64,000 nt of DNA from Primula veris (GCA_963682055.1 OY821749.1:1059001-1123000), one strand, 5' to 3'; numbered from the stretch's first letter, positions 10,895 to 23,830 are shown. Notes: generated from the sequence alone by a model not told the origin. Program-made: numbers and translations.

Positions 10895-10902
10895 TATAAA
10901 TT
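10895..10902 (+). promoter_or_regulatory. TATA box of LysM gene 3
   Basis: TATAAATT 89 bases before the ATG at 10984, the same arrangement as in the two duplicated LysM genes. Confidence 0.55.
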
Positions 10903-10983
10903 AAAGAGTCAGCAAAGAGGAATCATACACCAAAATAGAAGCATACTCTCAAAAGGTATTTAACTAAGATCGAAAGAAAAAAA

Positions 10984-11805
10984 ATGGCAAAGTCAAGCAA
11001 GAACACAACCATGTTTATGATGGTGCCTTTTTTCCTCTCTCTTCTCTTAGTGCCTACATTCTCAACCTTTATCGGTATAACTATTGTATATTAATTAGTA
11101 TATGTTACTGCATGCCTTTCATAAAAAAATTAAATTAAATGGAAAGAACAAGAAATGATATTTATTATCAGGGAGTAAAAGCACTTATTTTTCAAAATTT
11201 TGTGTTTATATCAATGATGGAGCTATATGGAAACAAAGGCTTGTCACCGCAACTCTAAATTTTAAAAACTCGAATTTTCTGTAGCTTTTATTTAAAAAGA
11301 TTTAGGAACATTGTAACTACAACTCTACAAAATTAACATTTGTATTTTCGTATGTAGTGTGATTTGCCCTCTCGGGCGGAAACGTTGCATGTTATATATT
11401 AACATATTGGTTGGTTTAATCTTCAAAAGAAATCATTTGTGTTGTTGGCAATTCAAGATTTTTTAATCTTGGCTCTAGCGCAGCTAAGTACAAAAGTTTA
11501 AAGTAAAGTTTTGATAGATGTTAATCAGGAAATATGTGTCTTCTTACTATAACTTACTAATCATTCTCAGTTTTGCTTTTATCAAAGTTTGGCTAATTTG
11601 ACTAATTTGTCTCTTTTTAAATACAGAAAAAGTAGGGTTAGTATGTGAATCTGTGGCTGGTGTGAAAAAAGGAGACACTTGCATGTCCCTTGCAAAGAAC
11701 TCCAATAATGATTTGGAGACGTTCAAAACATTTAACCCTAATATTAATTGTACAAAACTCTTTATTGGACAATGGGTTTGTGTTGATGCCATATTTGCCA
11801 AATAA
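10984..11805 (+). CDS. Small secreted single-LysM protein, divergent paralog 3
   Basis: Exons 10984-11074 and 11627-11805 give 89 residues. The intron (552 bases, donor ATCG|GTATAA, acceptor TACAG|AAA) sits at the same place and phase as in LysM genes 1 and 2. The start MAKSSKNTTM matches MAKSSNNTAM of the duplicates. Residues 1 to about 28 are a signal peptide. The LysM domain has KKGDTCMSLA, FNPNINC and FIGQWVCVDA, with the same four Cys. It is clearly an older paralog from the same tandem family; the GDTC motif is closer to the LysM consensus than in copies 1 and 2. Apoplastic glycan binding is inferred from the family. Confidence 0.82.
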
Positions 11806-12160
11806 ACCTTGAACAAGACATCATCTGTTTGTTAAAATATATAAGTCTTTACAGTAAATTATTTCGTACTCAAAATGTTTATCAAAAAGTATATGTTTGA
11901 GTACCAAAAAATGTTACTTAAAAAACTATATTACACTTCAACAAACAGAACCTTGAATCCCATCTTTTTTTGTGTGGTTATTGAATAAGAAATGAGGAAG
12001 AAACAATATAAGTATCCTAATATTCCTCTTTCCATTTGTGAATGTTATTTCAGATTTTTGTTGTACTAATGAGCCATGACTAATGGTTCCTTCATGAATG
12101 AAATTATTCTACTTTGTTTTATTTTCAAATTCTAAATTATTGCTTCCCTGTTCGTAAAAA
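11806..12160. other. 3' flank of LysM gene 3
   Basis: AT-rich; likely 3' UTR at the left. Nothing else recognised before the MITE at 12160. Confidence 0.4.
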
Positions 12161-12333
12161 TAATGTTTGATTTATTGAGAGTCAAAAGCTGTCACTAATT
12201 TAAAAAACTGTCACAAATCTGTCGCAAATTAACTAAAATAACACAAATCCGTCACAAAAACCGTCGCTAATAAGCTCGTAACAAAAAATACCGTCACTAA
12301 TACCGTCGGTATTTGAGTATTTTTTTATAGTGT
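12160..12333 (-). mobile_element. CACTA-like MITE, GTGACAG family, copy 1
   Basis: Orientation is set by TAGCGACGGGATTAGTGACGG as left end. This copy reads as the reverse complement: AATGTTTGATTTA start, several TGTCACAAATCTGTCGC-type motifs, and TATAGTG end. The left TIR is eroded (TTCGTAAAAATAATG instead of CACTACAAAATAATG). Confidence 0.75.
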
Positions 12334-12640
12334 AAGTTCATAATTTTCTACTTTAAGAGGTATACACTTTTCTCTGTGCGTGAGGAATTATAAATTACTA
12401 TGCATAAACAATTATTTCTTGAAAATATTTGAATTCAAAACTAAACCATTAGTATTGATCAAAAGCTATAGCAAACCTAATCAAACCAACAGTTTGGATT
12501 GGATTAACGGATTTTACTTGTAGCCCTTGACAAGAGTATGTAATATGTATAATTATGACGTTTAAATTAGTCTCGTCACAAAATAGGGAATATCTTCTCG
12601 CATAATCTTCACTAATGGAAATTTCTTAACCTTACATGTA

Positions 12641-12856
12641 GGGTTGGACGAAAAACCGAGAAAACTGAACCGGACTGATAACCGAACCGGAAAAAAATCG
12701 GGTCGGTTTCGGTTTTTAATAAAACCGAACCGAAAAAGACCGAAAAAACCTGAAACTTGACAGAAAAAACCCGGTCAGGTTCGGTCCAAAAAATAAAAAG
12801 ACCGAAACCGAAAAAAAGCGAACCGAAAAATATGCTTGGTTTCGGTTTCATGTTTC
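12641..12856. mobile_element. CCGAA-rich hAT-like element, copy 1
   Basis: Begins near TAGGGTTGGACGAAAAACCGA and is built from AACCGAACCGAAAA and CGGTTTCGGTTTT words, like elements at 36378-36670, 38878-39134 and 63949-64000. The right end is degraded. Confidence 0.55.
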
Positions 12857-12956
12857 CTTAATCTTTGCAAGATGTGTGTCACTACCGCTATAAGAAAAAA
12901 TTCAATAACAACAGTTTAACAACAGACGTTCTGATGGTAAACTAACATTTTTTTAT

Positions 12957-13729
12957 TTTTTTTTTGAAGATTAAACGAACCGTGTATTGATAAATGAATA
13001 TGTACAATACTCGAACAAAACGATTACAAGAAATTACATTACATAATAAGCTATGAAGGCTAATCGCTAACAAAGTTCGAGCTAACCTTTCAATGTCTAT
13101 TAATAAACATATTTCTACGATTGTTACTTAAGTTGTTCATGCTATTAATAACATAAAACTCAATGATTCTGAAAACTTGTCCGGGACTAGACGTCGTTCC
13201 TTTATTAATTCTAACATTGCGTTCCCTACACAAATTATATACCGTCAATGCGAGTAAACACTTTTCTACTTTATATTACAAAAAAATACTCAAATAGCGA
13301 CGGGATTAGTGACGGTATTTTTTATTACGAGCTTATTAACGACGGTTTTTGTGACGGTTTTGTGACAGTTTAGTCAATTTACGACAGATTTATGACAGAT
13401 TTTTAAATTAGTGACAGACTTGTGACAGCTTTTGACTCTCACTAAATCAAACATTATTTTGTAGTGAGGCCGATTTTTCTTTGAAAACTTCACTTGACCA
13501 ATTAACCCACTCGTTCCAAGTCACACACGAGCCCATAAATCCAAATTTTTAACAACTAATAGTTCACACTTTTCTAAAAAACTCGTATTGAAAAAATAGA
13601 TGGTTTACACTTTCCGTAGTTTTTAGACAAAACGGTCATCCATTAATTCTAATAAGCCCCATTTTTTTTAAAACGATCAAAAGTTGAAAGTTTATTTAAA
13701 ATGCCTAACCTATTAGACTATTTAGCAAG
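12957..13729 (-). mobile_element. LINE 3' tail, copy c, inverted and carrying a nested MITE
   Basis: Reverse complement of the tails at 4895-5329 and 7285-7718. The poly-T at about 12954-12965 is its poly-A tail. The recognisable WRERN-type coding end is interrupted by the MITE at 13277-13469. The insertion is flanked by CTAACATTTTTTT at 12942-12954 and again at 13730-13742, a 13-bp target duplication. Confidence 0.7.
13277..13469 (+). mobile_element. CACTA-like MITE, GTGACAG family, copy 2
   Basis: AATACTCAAATAGCGACGGG at the left, several GTGACGG/GTGACAG motifs, then AAACATTATTTTGTAGTG at the right. It splits a LINE sequence that is continuous in the two other LINE tails, so it is younger than that LINE. 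Confidence 0.8.
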
Positions 13730-14094
13730 CTAACATTTTTTTTTTTAGTGTACTAAGAATGGATTATGGATAGTGTATACCATTTATTTACCTTGGCCAA
13801 GATGTTGAACGATAACAACTTTACATGTCATCCAATTCTATCCAATAATATATATCCAAAGTCGATCAAAATTTAAATTAAAAGTAAGTCATGTGACACT
13901 TCACTTTCATCATGAAAACCGTGAGTATCCTATTTGAGCATTTTCTAAATAAATTATAATTAAGGTGCCAATATATTTAGAGTTTCTATAGTTTGTAATG
14001 TGTCACACTATGGTCCTTTGCTTTGAATTTAGAGACCGTGACCAAATTTAGTAGAAAATACATACTGTATTGTCCTTAAAAGAGACTTTTTGGC

Positions 14095-14713
14095 AGGGGT
14101 GTATTTTTGGTACCGATTTATACCAATCGATCGATTTTCGAACCGAATTAATAAGTTGGTACCGAAATTTTGATATACCGCCTTTTTGATACGGTACAAC
14201 CGAACCAAACTTTAAAAGTCGGTTCGGTTTCAGTATCCATTTCGTATGTTTGGTATAATACCGAACCGAATCAAACATTAAAATTAGAAAATATATAGAA
14301 ATTTATACATAGTAATAAGTTACAAATAAATAGTCTTATAGTTTTGTTTAATTTTTCTTATGACTTATTTTTCTATTTACGAAGTCAAATACAATAATTT
14401 CGTGTTCATCCATTTTTTTGTATAATGTTTTAAAAGAATTCTTATTTTATAACTGTTTACTATTTTAATTAAGTTCGCGATAAATATAGAAAATATAAGA
14501 ATAGTTGTACACATTTTATTTTTTACAAACTTTTTTGCTATTTTATTGCTATCAAGAATTGTTTTTTAATAATAATAATGTTTCGGTATAAAACGAAAAA
14601 CCGAACCGTAACCGAATTTTCGGTATATCGGTTCGGTTATGGTATAATTATTTTCAAACAAAACAAATTCAGTTCAATATTAGTATATGATATAAAAAAA
14701 ATGGACACCCTAC
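14095..14713. mobile_element. hAT-like non-autonomous element, ~620 bp
   Basis: Starts AGGGGTGTATTTTTGG and ends AAATGGACACCCTA, a short inverted match (AGGGGTGT/ACACCCT). Both ends are rich in ACCGAACC/GGTTCGG words around an AT-rich core. No 8-bp target duplication is seen. Confidence 0.45.
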
Positions 14714-15269
14714 CAAAACCATCCTTACTTTTTGGTTTTATCTAAAGATTTTTAGGTAACTTAAACTGAGACAAACAAAAAGGGAATCTTTATATTCTGA
14801 AAAATCTTTTGATATAAAGTTGTTATCAAACTGTATTAATCGAACTAGAGTTATATTCATGAATTAGTAAAGTTATGATTAAAAGTTAGAATATCACTGT
14901 TTAATTTTTAGGGACGAATACTTTGACAGGCAAAACGTAATAATATACAATAGTTATTTTATGGACAATATATACATATAGATGTCTTTATTTGCGTAAC
15001 AAGGATAATGATTTATACGGGGTGCCAAAATTCATCTCAACTACAAAATTAAGTGAAATAAAAAATAATATGTATCAAATTATTGTTTTTAATGTATTTT
15101 AATAAAAATAAATGATAAAAAATTATAATTTTCGAAATTATGAATGATACGGTCACTGTCGAATGTAATTAGATTCGCCTGTCCACATTACTTGGAAATT
15201 GGAATGATGCGGAAGAAAATACACCACATAAACTTTTGGTCTAACAAAAAAATCTTCGAATTAGTTTCA

Positions 15270-15410
15270 ACTAGGACGGGAAAATTTCCGAAATCCCGAC
15301 CCGAGAAGAGTCTCGACCCGAAAATATCGGGTTTTGTCTCTACCCGACAAACTTCGGGATCGGGTGACAATTTTGATTTTGTCGGGTGTCCCGACCCGGC
15401 CCGATTTTTT
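15270..15410. repeat. CCCGACCCG-rich repeat fragment
   Basis: Dense CCCGACCCG/CGGGTCGGG words between AACTAGGACGGG and GGCCCGATTTTTTAAT. Similar in style to the CCGAA elements but with a different word. Short open frames on both strands result from this composition. Confidence 0.5.
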
Positions 15411-16261
15411 AATTAATTTATATTTTACATTATATACCATGATTTTTTTTATTTTAACACTAAAATATAAATTAATTTATATTAAATTCAAATGATGAGA
15501 ATCGAATATTGTTCCGACCCTAACCCACCTCTGGTTTCAACTTTCAACTATATATGGACCATGCTACTTAAAGAGTTTGTTCCACAATTAATGAGCTGTT
15601 TTTGTAGGCTAACATCTTTGAGTTGGAAAAGGATAATGAGTTGCTCGAAAGTTTTTAAACACAAAAGATCAAAATTACTCGAAAGTAGGGAGACCATTTT
15701 CTTTGTTACATAATCTAATAGGTGTGCTATAAAATGATGGTTGTTATCTGTAATAATTCTCCTTAATTCATATAAATTAAGAATGTAACTTTTGGATTAA
15801 TTTTTAAGATACAATTTTAGTAGAAGTTGCGCTAAGACTTGAATGTAGATTCGGAGTTACCCGTCTAGATGATCAAACTGTATGATATCCGATGAATCTT
15901 CGGTCTTCACGAGACCATTTTGCAGAAGTCTTTTTTAATATCTATCACAGTGCAAAAACTAACAAATTGATTACTCATATTGACATCAAACTATAGAATA
16001 ACACTTCAAATTAAGTAGACAATATTCCAAATTAAACCATGTTATATTTCTCAAATTCTGGAACATCATAATGCATATATATATATACGTATTGTTACTT
16101 GAAAACTAGAAAAGTAAAACATACAATCATTTATGAGTTCAAACACTTAATCCCTTCATCATAAATAAAACATAAAACCACCACACCACGAATCTCAGTC
16201 CCCACTATTTAGTACCCAAATCCTATATAATTTTAAACAAACTAATTAAAGTTTGTGACAA
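15411..16261. other. Intergenic, 3' side of the STP gene
   Basis: AT-rich; the last ~120 bases should include the STP 3' UTR. I recognise no gene. Confidence 0.4.
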
Positions 16262-19200
16262 TCATACAATTTTAGCACCCTGTCCTTTTTTGCCCATTTC
16301 AACAGCTGTGGATCCATTCTTAGTTGGATATTCGACTTCACTCATGAACCGAGACCAATACCAATGCTCTTTCCACACCACAACCATTTCCTCGATGGGT
16401 ATATTCTTCGTCTCGGGTAAGAAAAAGTAAACGCAAATCGTCATAACTATCACGAAAAAGCCGAAGAAGAGAAACAATCCAAACTTCATATGACAAAGCA
16501 TTGTTAGGAATATTTGAGCCACCAAAAACGTGAATATCATGTTAACGGACACGTTGATACTTTGAGCTGCTGATCGGATTTCAAGGGGGAAAATCTCACT
16601 AGGGACTAGCCATCCGAGTGGGCCCCATGACCAGGCGAAACCTGCGACATAGATACATATGAAAAGCACCACGACTACCGCGTACCATTTTGGTAAATCG
16701 CCTGGGTTTCCATCTACTCCGAATTTAGCACCGATGCAAGCTGCGACAACAATCTGTTACAAAAAATCAGTTTAGATTTAGGACACTTACTTTCTTGGAA
16801 AAAGAAAGTTAATCTTCGTTGCGTAGCTAGTTATCAAACTTATGTTCAAACCGAATTAAAAACAACAAACAAATTATTAATGGTACGGTTCCATAATTGT
16901 TTTGAAAATTTTATAAAATCGTAGGGGGTTATGTTCCTCATTAAAAAAAAACTGTTTTGAAAATTTTGAAATGTAATCGCAATAAAAGGAACATGGTGTT
17001 ATGTGTTTGGTGCAATACAACAGTGCTCAGGAAACCATAATGAAACATATTTAGCTAATTGTACCTAAAATTTTAAATTAGTCTACAAGAATCGTTAATT
17101 GTTACGTAGAGTTTTTGTTTCAGCATATTGTTTTTAATTTTTTTAGCAATCAAAGTTCTAAAATCAATTTTTAATTGTTTATATTTTATACCTGACAAAT
17201 AAGCATCTGGGTACCACCCTGAAGGAAAAGGAACCTTCTTCCCCACTTATCAACACCGTATATCGAAACCGTGGTAGCAAGGACGTTAACACCCCCGGTG
17301 ATCACTGACGACATTAGCGAAGCATCACTCTTGAAACCAATTGTCTTGAAAAGAACCGGTGCGTAAAACATAATAACATTAATTCCCGTAAATTGTTGGA
17401 AAAACGGAATCATTATAGCCATGACAAGTTGAGGCCTATATTTTCTTTGCAAAAGGTTAGCCCAAGGGTGTTCAACTAGTTTCGACGTCTCACTAGCTGC
17501 TACAAGATCGTTGAATTCATCGTCCACGTCCTTAACACCACGGATTTTTATGAGTTTTGCTTTGGCTACATCATGATTTCCACGTTCGATCAATGAGTTT
17601 GGTGTCTCGGGAAGGACTAAAGATCCAACGGTGATGATTAGAGCGGGGACTAAAGCGCCACCTAAGCTAATTCTCCATCCCCATCCGCCTTTAATTTTTG
17701 CGGTGAAGTAGTTTAATATTTCGGCTAATAATATACCGATTGTGATCGATAGTTGAAAGCCGATATTGAGTGCGCCACGAAACTTGTACGGGGCCATTTC
17801 CGATAAGTATAATGGCACAGACTGTAATTAGAAAATATAAATAAATAAGTCAACATTTCTGTCTTAAATTGAATAGTAATTTCTCTTAAAACAAATTGAC
17901 AAGTTTGTTAGAAAAAAAGTTTATACAAAGTCATTTTCAGTGGTCAATGTGGTTGTCAATTTAGGCATCAAAGTTCAAATTCTATCATGTGCAAAGAAAT
18001 TTATGTACTCCAATTGCATTAAAAAAAAAAAAAGGTGGACCTAATTATGACTTAAACTAAGAATGGACAGCTATGTTTATCTTACTTTATTTCTAGATTA
18101 TTGAGTAGGTAGTTTGATAAAGTAAATCACTTCACTATGCAGATCCAAATCTGTCATTATTTTCAAACTAGAGATTTATTTATACTTTTACACAATTTAA
18201 TTTCATTTTTCTTATATCAAATTTATATTAATGATTAGCTTAGTATAATATATACTTAACCACGCGATGCGTGGTGTAATATGTGACTGTGTTTTTGATA
18301 AAATTTGTTAGTTAAATGATGATTATAAAAATTGCGAAAGAAAAGAAGGAGATCATATATAAAATCTGATGGCGGAGACGGAAATCTATGGCCAAATAAA
18401 CTTATAACATTTACAAAATTGTTTGATTTTTCTTATACTCAACAAATTTATAGGAAGAGTTTTGATGCATGGGCTGAGAATTTTGTCAATGGGAAAGAGA
18501 AAGATACAATAACCGTGTGATGAGAATAGAATACTAACCGTGTATATTAATTAGTATTCGTATTTGACAGTTTCTTTTCGTTAATGACAGTTTTGCAATT
18601 TCTGTATAATGTAAGAGTATTTTTAAAAATAAATGTATCAATAACTCATAAGTGATAAGCTTCACTCAAATAATAGGAAGATTGATGTTTATTTTGGCGT
18701 GTTAGCAAGTCTGATAGAAACGTTTAATCATATTCCTCTTTTCGAATAAATTTTGTTTTTATATAACTTAATTACTTCTTGTTATGTTTTAAAGATTTCC
18801 TGTTGACTATTAAAGATCCTAAAGTTAGGAATGTAATGTTGTAGACACATGAGAAGACAAATATTGGGACAAAACTTTAGAAAATATTTATTCACACGAT
18901 AATCAAACATATTGCATTTTGTCATCAATCAAAGACAACAAAAGAGAGTAAACAAGCAAATTAGCAAACAATGAACTAATCTAAGATAATAATCACTAAA
19001 ATCCTCTTATTGTTACTAATATATTGTATTGATAAAATACTCCTTATCATTACAAATCAAGAAGAAAAACAATTTATTAAAGACAACATAATTACTCATC
19101 AACAAAATACACAATCTCTTAACTAACCAAACTAGAAACGGCTCTAATATGGTATAAATTCATAAAATCAAAACAAGAATAAATAAATACAAAAAAAATT

Positions 19201-20327
19201 CATTACCTGATTGGCAAAACCTATGCCAAAACCGAGTAAGATACGGCCAACAATAAGCATCCAAACCTTCTGAGCAAAACCTCCGACAAGAGCTCCGGCA
19301 AGGAAAAGTAGACCTCCGAACAACATAGAGAGTTTTCGTCCGAGCTTTCTTGTCACCGTCGAAGCCACAAGAGAGGAAATGAGAGCAGCCAAATATAGGG
19401 AAGACGTGAACATTGTAAGCGTTGCACTGTCAAATTTACAGTATTGGTTTGTCGAGTCATCCGCCTTTTGTTTTTTGTACACGGACGGGAAGAATTTTTC
19501 TAGGAAGGGATCCATCGATGTCACTCCGCCTATACATACATACACAAAGTTGTTATACGATCGCTCGTAAAGTTAGTTAGGTCTTGTTCGGTTCATTTTC
19601 GGTTTTCGAGAAAAACCATTAGTTTTTTTTCTTTCTTTTTTGGAAACCCCAAAAAGCCATTAGTGAAGTATAAGGATTTTGGTTGAAATTTATTTGGTTG
19701 GCATTTATTCATCAATCAATTTAGAGTACAGAGTGCAAGTCATTTTCTCAAATCATAGGATTCTACTCAAAAATCAAAATTACTTCAAAAGATCAAAAAA
19801 CACTTGATCATTATTAGTAAAGACACCTATTTTTGTACTGTTCCAATATTACCTACTATGCAAATAGTTAATCCATTAATTGATGACAGATAAATACTCA
19901 CAAAACCCTAATCGTAAACAAGTTTCACTTCTGTAATCTGATCAAGGCAACATTTATCCTCAAACATAAATATCAAGCTTTTAATATTTAATTACTCATG
20001 CTTTTTTTTTTTAAAAAAAAAACTAAGATATACATATACGTGTTAACTAAACGTGACCAATACCATTTTCTTTGGGAAAATAAATTTATATATGGATACA
20101 TAACAGCATAAGAAAATTTCTGAAACATTATTAATGTGATAAAAAGAGAGTTAAACTATTACATGCTTATATATACATTATAGATACATACCTGAAATAC
20201 CAATATCATAACCAAAGATGAGACCTCCCATAGCAGCGACCATACACGTTACGGTAACATAAGGCGTTAGTTTACCGGGATATTCCTTCCCGTTTCCGGG
20301 TCCTGCGACAAAACCTCCAGCGGGCAT
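16262..20327 (-). CDS. STP1: H+/monosaccharide symporter, STP1-type
   Basis: Four exons read on the minus strand: 20327-20192, 19529-19207, 17821-17192 and 16753-16262; all junctions are GT-AG and the phases close to give 526 residues (Arabidopsis STP1 is about 522). The start MPAGGF is the family's usual N-terminus. Residues recognised: GYDIGISGG with Asp41 (proton site in STP10), the Cys of NQYC (about 76) and of TMLCH, which form the lid disulphide in STP10, [36 protein letters not shown] (sugar-binding Gln and Asn), [19 protein letters not shown] and PETK. Twelve membrane helices are expected at the plasma membrane, importing glucose-type hexoses with protons. The order of similar residues and the VEMGK end favour STP1/STP12 over other STPs, but the subtype is from memory. 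Intron 2 is long (1385 bases). Confidence 0.9.
17822..19206 (-). other. STP gene intron 2 (1385 bp) with Helitron-like hairpin
   Basis: AT-rich intron. CCACGC GAT GCGTGG at 18260-18274, with CTAA 16 bases away on the minus strand, resembles a degraded Helitron 3' end. A plus-strand open frame at 18332-18520 has no recognisable product. Confidence 0.4.
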
Positions 20328-20440
20328 TTTTAAAGAGTGAGACAATAGAGAAAGAGATTGTAAAAATTGTGTGACCAAAAAAGAGTTGAAAACAAAGGAG
20401 CAAAGTTAGCTGGTGGGATAAAGAGCTGTGTTGAGGGGGA

Positions 20441-20454
20441 TACATATATATAGA
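20441..20454 (-). promoter_or_regulatory. TATA box of the STP gene
   Basis: On the minus strand, TCTATATATATG lies about 115-125 bases before the ATG, which leaves a 5' UTR of roughly 80-90 bases. Fits a normal plant core promoter. Confidence 0.55.
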
Positions 20455-20459
20455 AACTT

Positions 20460-21590
20460 AAATCAAATATTTTTTTGAAATTAAATATTTTGACATGGAG
20501 GATCACGTAAGCTGTCAGCCTGTCAAAAGATGCTATATTATTAATTGTAATTTGTAATAAAATATGAAGTTGTTTTCAAAAGAAAAAAAGGAACAAGTCG
20601 TATTATTACCATACATCATCCCGATTGACACGTATGAAATGTTTTATATATTTGTTTGTTAGGTTGTAACAAAACTAATTTTAGTTTATGGAAAATAATG
20701 ATTTACTCCATGTATTTAATTTAGATATGTGCCCATTTGTTAGAAGTGCTTATATTTTGAGTTAAATGAAATTATGAAACACAGAATGATGAATATGCAG
20801 TAAGTGTAACAGTCACAAGTTAATTGATATGTGCTTTTTTACCATTACGTGTACTCTTAACTCTATATGGTGATTGATTTCAATACGTTACATGTTATTT
20901 TGCAAAATATGTAAAGGATTGGGGAAAAAATAATATGATAAGATTCAATGCAATTTATGATACTCTAAAAGGTTGAATTTTCCAACTTAGATGGTGGGAA
21001 ATGAAGTAGTATTACTAAGGAAGATTTATTTAGTCCTAGTTTGTTACTATAATGTCAATGAGTTCTCACATGTGACATGTATATTTTGAATTTCAACCAT
21101 TGCACCTCAGCTATTAGTCATTTGCATTCAACATTATCCATTTAATAAATACTAGTAGTACTATTAAATTTGTCAAAAAATAAAAATTGGTAGTAGATTA
21201 GTAGTGTAACGTCTCTGTGACCCTTCGAAACAAGAACTATAAAAAACAAACTCAAAAGGTCAATGTTAGACTTTAGTATATGTTATTATTAGTGAACCAA
21301 TGATATCATGTAGCTTTGTAAATAAGATTATATAATGTTTACGCACGGATTACTAGCTAAATTGGAAACATTTTTTATGCCTAATGACCGTTGGAGAATT
21401 AACTTAGCAGGATATATACTTTATAGTATTTTTATTTTGCAAAACAGAAAAAAAAAACTTCTAATTTTAAGTATATATACTTCATAGTATGTTTATAAAT
21501 CTCTTGTCGTTTACCATAACAAGATGTATTGTATGTTATCTCAAACATGTTACTCACACATGCATACACGGCGAGGAGTCCAAATCTTCT
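20460..21590. other. Intergenic, STP upstream region
   Basis: AT-rich upstream region of the STP gene. I see no gene and no clear repeat. Confidence 0.4.
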
Positions 21591-21910
21591 ATCGCTTTTC
21601 TCTACTTACTTTTGTGTCGGCTTACTTATTTTATTCAAAAATTTATTTTTTAAAAAATTGAACAATTACTATAATACATGTATCAATACATTCTAATAAT
21701 TATTATTTTTTAAAAATCCACACACAATTTATTTTTGAATAAATGTATAAATTAGTGTAAATTAAACATTAAATCTTAAAAAAATTATTTAAAATAATAT
21801 TATGTCCAAATGTTTTAAAATTTGAATATAATATAGTTTAAAAGCTTATAAAAAAATTAAAATTTGATTGAAAATAAGTAAAGAGGAAGAAGATTTTCAG
21901 TCATACACAA
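21590..21910. repeat. AT-rich MITE-like repeat, empty-site copy
   Basis: Matches 38790-39390 apart from the hAT-like insertion there. Ends are complementary in part: CTTACTTATTTTATTC at the left and TGAAAATAAGTAAAGAGG at the right. The sequence CAATTACTATAATA at 21663-21676 corresponds to the insertion point in the other copy. Confidence 0.6.
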
Positions 21911-23544
21911 GTCATATACACGAAGATATTTTTTTTTTTAAATTAACAAAATACGCCTTCCACATTTAATTTTAAGTATTTGTCGAATTTCTAGTAAATC
22001 CATATAGTCACAACCCTAATTTATACTAGCTAAAGGCATATGCTGACAATGTAATATTGTCTTTAAAAAAAACTGTCAATTTGTCATGCTACTATATGTA
22101 TATATATGTTCTGCGAACAAATGAATGATAAATGTGTGGGTTATAATTGCATAAATATTGAATATAGAACTATTTAGTACTATATATTAATCCTAAGTAT
22201 TTTAACGGTCATAAATGTTATATTTATTTTGGGTTTTGCAGCACATGACAAGAACAAAAGAAAAAGGAAGAACATGCATGGTTCCTTAACCTGATTTATA
22301 ACATGTTACATGCATGCCTTTTGTTTTAGTCACACTCTATTTTACGTATTGATAAAAAAAATTAAAATCATAAGTTTTTTCTGTTTTGTAAATATATAAA
22401 TGTTTGCAACCCAGATATTTATTAATTAAAGATTCAAACTAGTTAATTAGATAGAGCATACACATACTCAACTGGTGTATGTTCACTTTACAAAATTTAA
22501 AAAGCTATAGAGATTTGTAATGTCATAATCAGAAAATCAAACTAAAGTACTATTATCATTGTTTCCAAATATATATCATGAATCAAAACCATAAATATTC
22601 TCATATTGATTCAAGATCATGCTGAGTCATTGGTTTTATCAAATTTGACAAATCATAAAAAACCTTATCGGTGTTTGGATAAAGTCACAGTTATTAGATG
22701 GCTTATTTAAGGGATTTTTTCCACTTTTAGAGGTCGGTTACCATTAAAAAGTTAATTTGCTAACGTGAATCATAAAAAAGTTTTGTTAGTTGTATGGCAA
22801 AAAATAGAGATCACGTGATATTAGACACGGTTTAATTAAGTGCCCACCTTAAAAATGTACAGAAATTAGGTGGCAAATTTTGTGTAACGATCCAATCCTA
22901 AAAGATGTTGTGATAGATATAATTTTTTAACTTCTTCTATTTAAAATGGTTTAGAAGAACATGTTGTGTAATTTGTATGGGACCAAATCCTAAAAGATGT
23001 TTGTTATATTAAATTTTCTCAAACTAGCATGATGCCTCAGTAATAATACTCCTAATTTTTGAAAGTTTTTCATAGGAGTGAATCATTAATTAGTACATAA
23101 AAACATAATTAATTTTTAAAAACTTGAATTCTTAAGTCTTTTTTAATATTGAGAACATATAATGTAAAACCACGTAGTATGAAAGTTAAAAATTAAGAGT
23201 AAAAATAAGTAGTATTATTTAACATTTTTACTAAACTTTAAAAGAAATTTATGATATGTTTATTTTCATAATTTAAGTATAATAGTATGTTTTCCTTTTT
23301 CTTCTTGACAGTACGGATTTCTACACGTTCAATAAATAAACATTTAACATAAATAAGAATTCATAAGGACATTATATGATTGTAATATAAGGAAAATGTA
23401 ATAGTGGTAAGTATATCTTCTTCTTCTTTTTTTTTTTTTAGGTAAACTACTCATTTCTGAAAAAAAAAATTACATAAGATGAGATATATCATCACTTGCA
23501 TCTGAACATACACACAGAGAAAAATATTCTATCCAAATATTATT
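21911..23544. other. Intergenic, AT-rich
   Basis: Very AT-rich with homopolymer runs. No gene, RNA or clear terminal repeats recognised. Confidence 0.4.
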
Positions 23545-23830
23545 GGACTTACTAGTTAAGGCCAATTTTACCAACACGTGAGCGGGAACATTTTCCTCCG
23601 ACGAACATGATAAAAACTTTTACGAGAACCTCGTTCACCTAGAGGTTTTATGTCTTTAACGATTGATCCAAGGTCACATAATGACTCATTAGAAAAGCTT
23701 AACAGATTAATGACAAATATACAATCCGACTCAATAGCTAAATTTTTCAACTTTCTAACGATCGCTAAGTCCAAGATTATACTATATAAATGTCTCATCA
23801 CCTTTATGAATTTTTTTACATACAGCATGT
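23545..23830 (-). pseudogene. RNase H-like (RVT_3) domain fragment, frameshifted
   Basis: The minus strand reads LKNLAIESDC, VKDIKPL and SFYHVRR, the central and late motifs of the RNase H domains attached to plant LINEs. After HVRR a one-base shift is needed to recover the usual N-x-PAHVL end. The N-terminal part is not in frame. No intact gene; a decayed retroelement fragment. Confidence 0.6.

Noticed and set aside
12612..12851. FF-rich and KTE-rich open frames (also at 36301-36581)
   Set aside because: Produced by CCGAA/TTCGG word repeats inside hAT-like elements.
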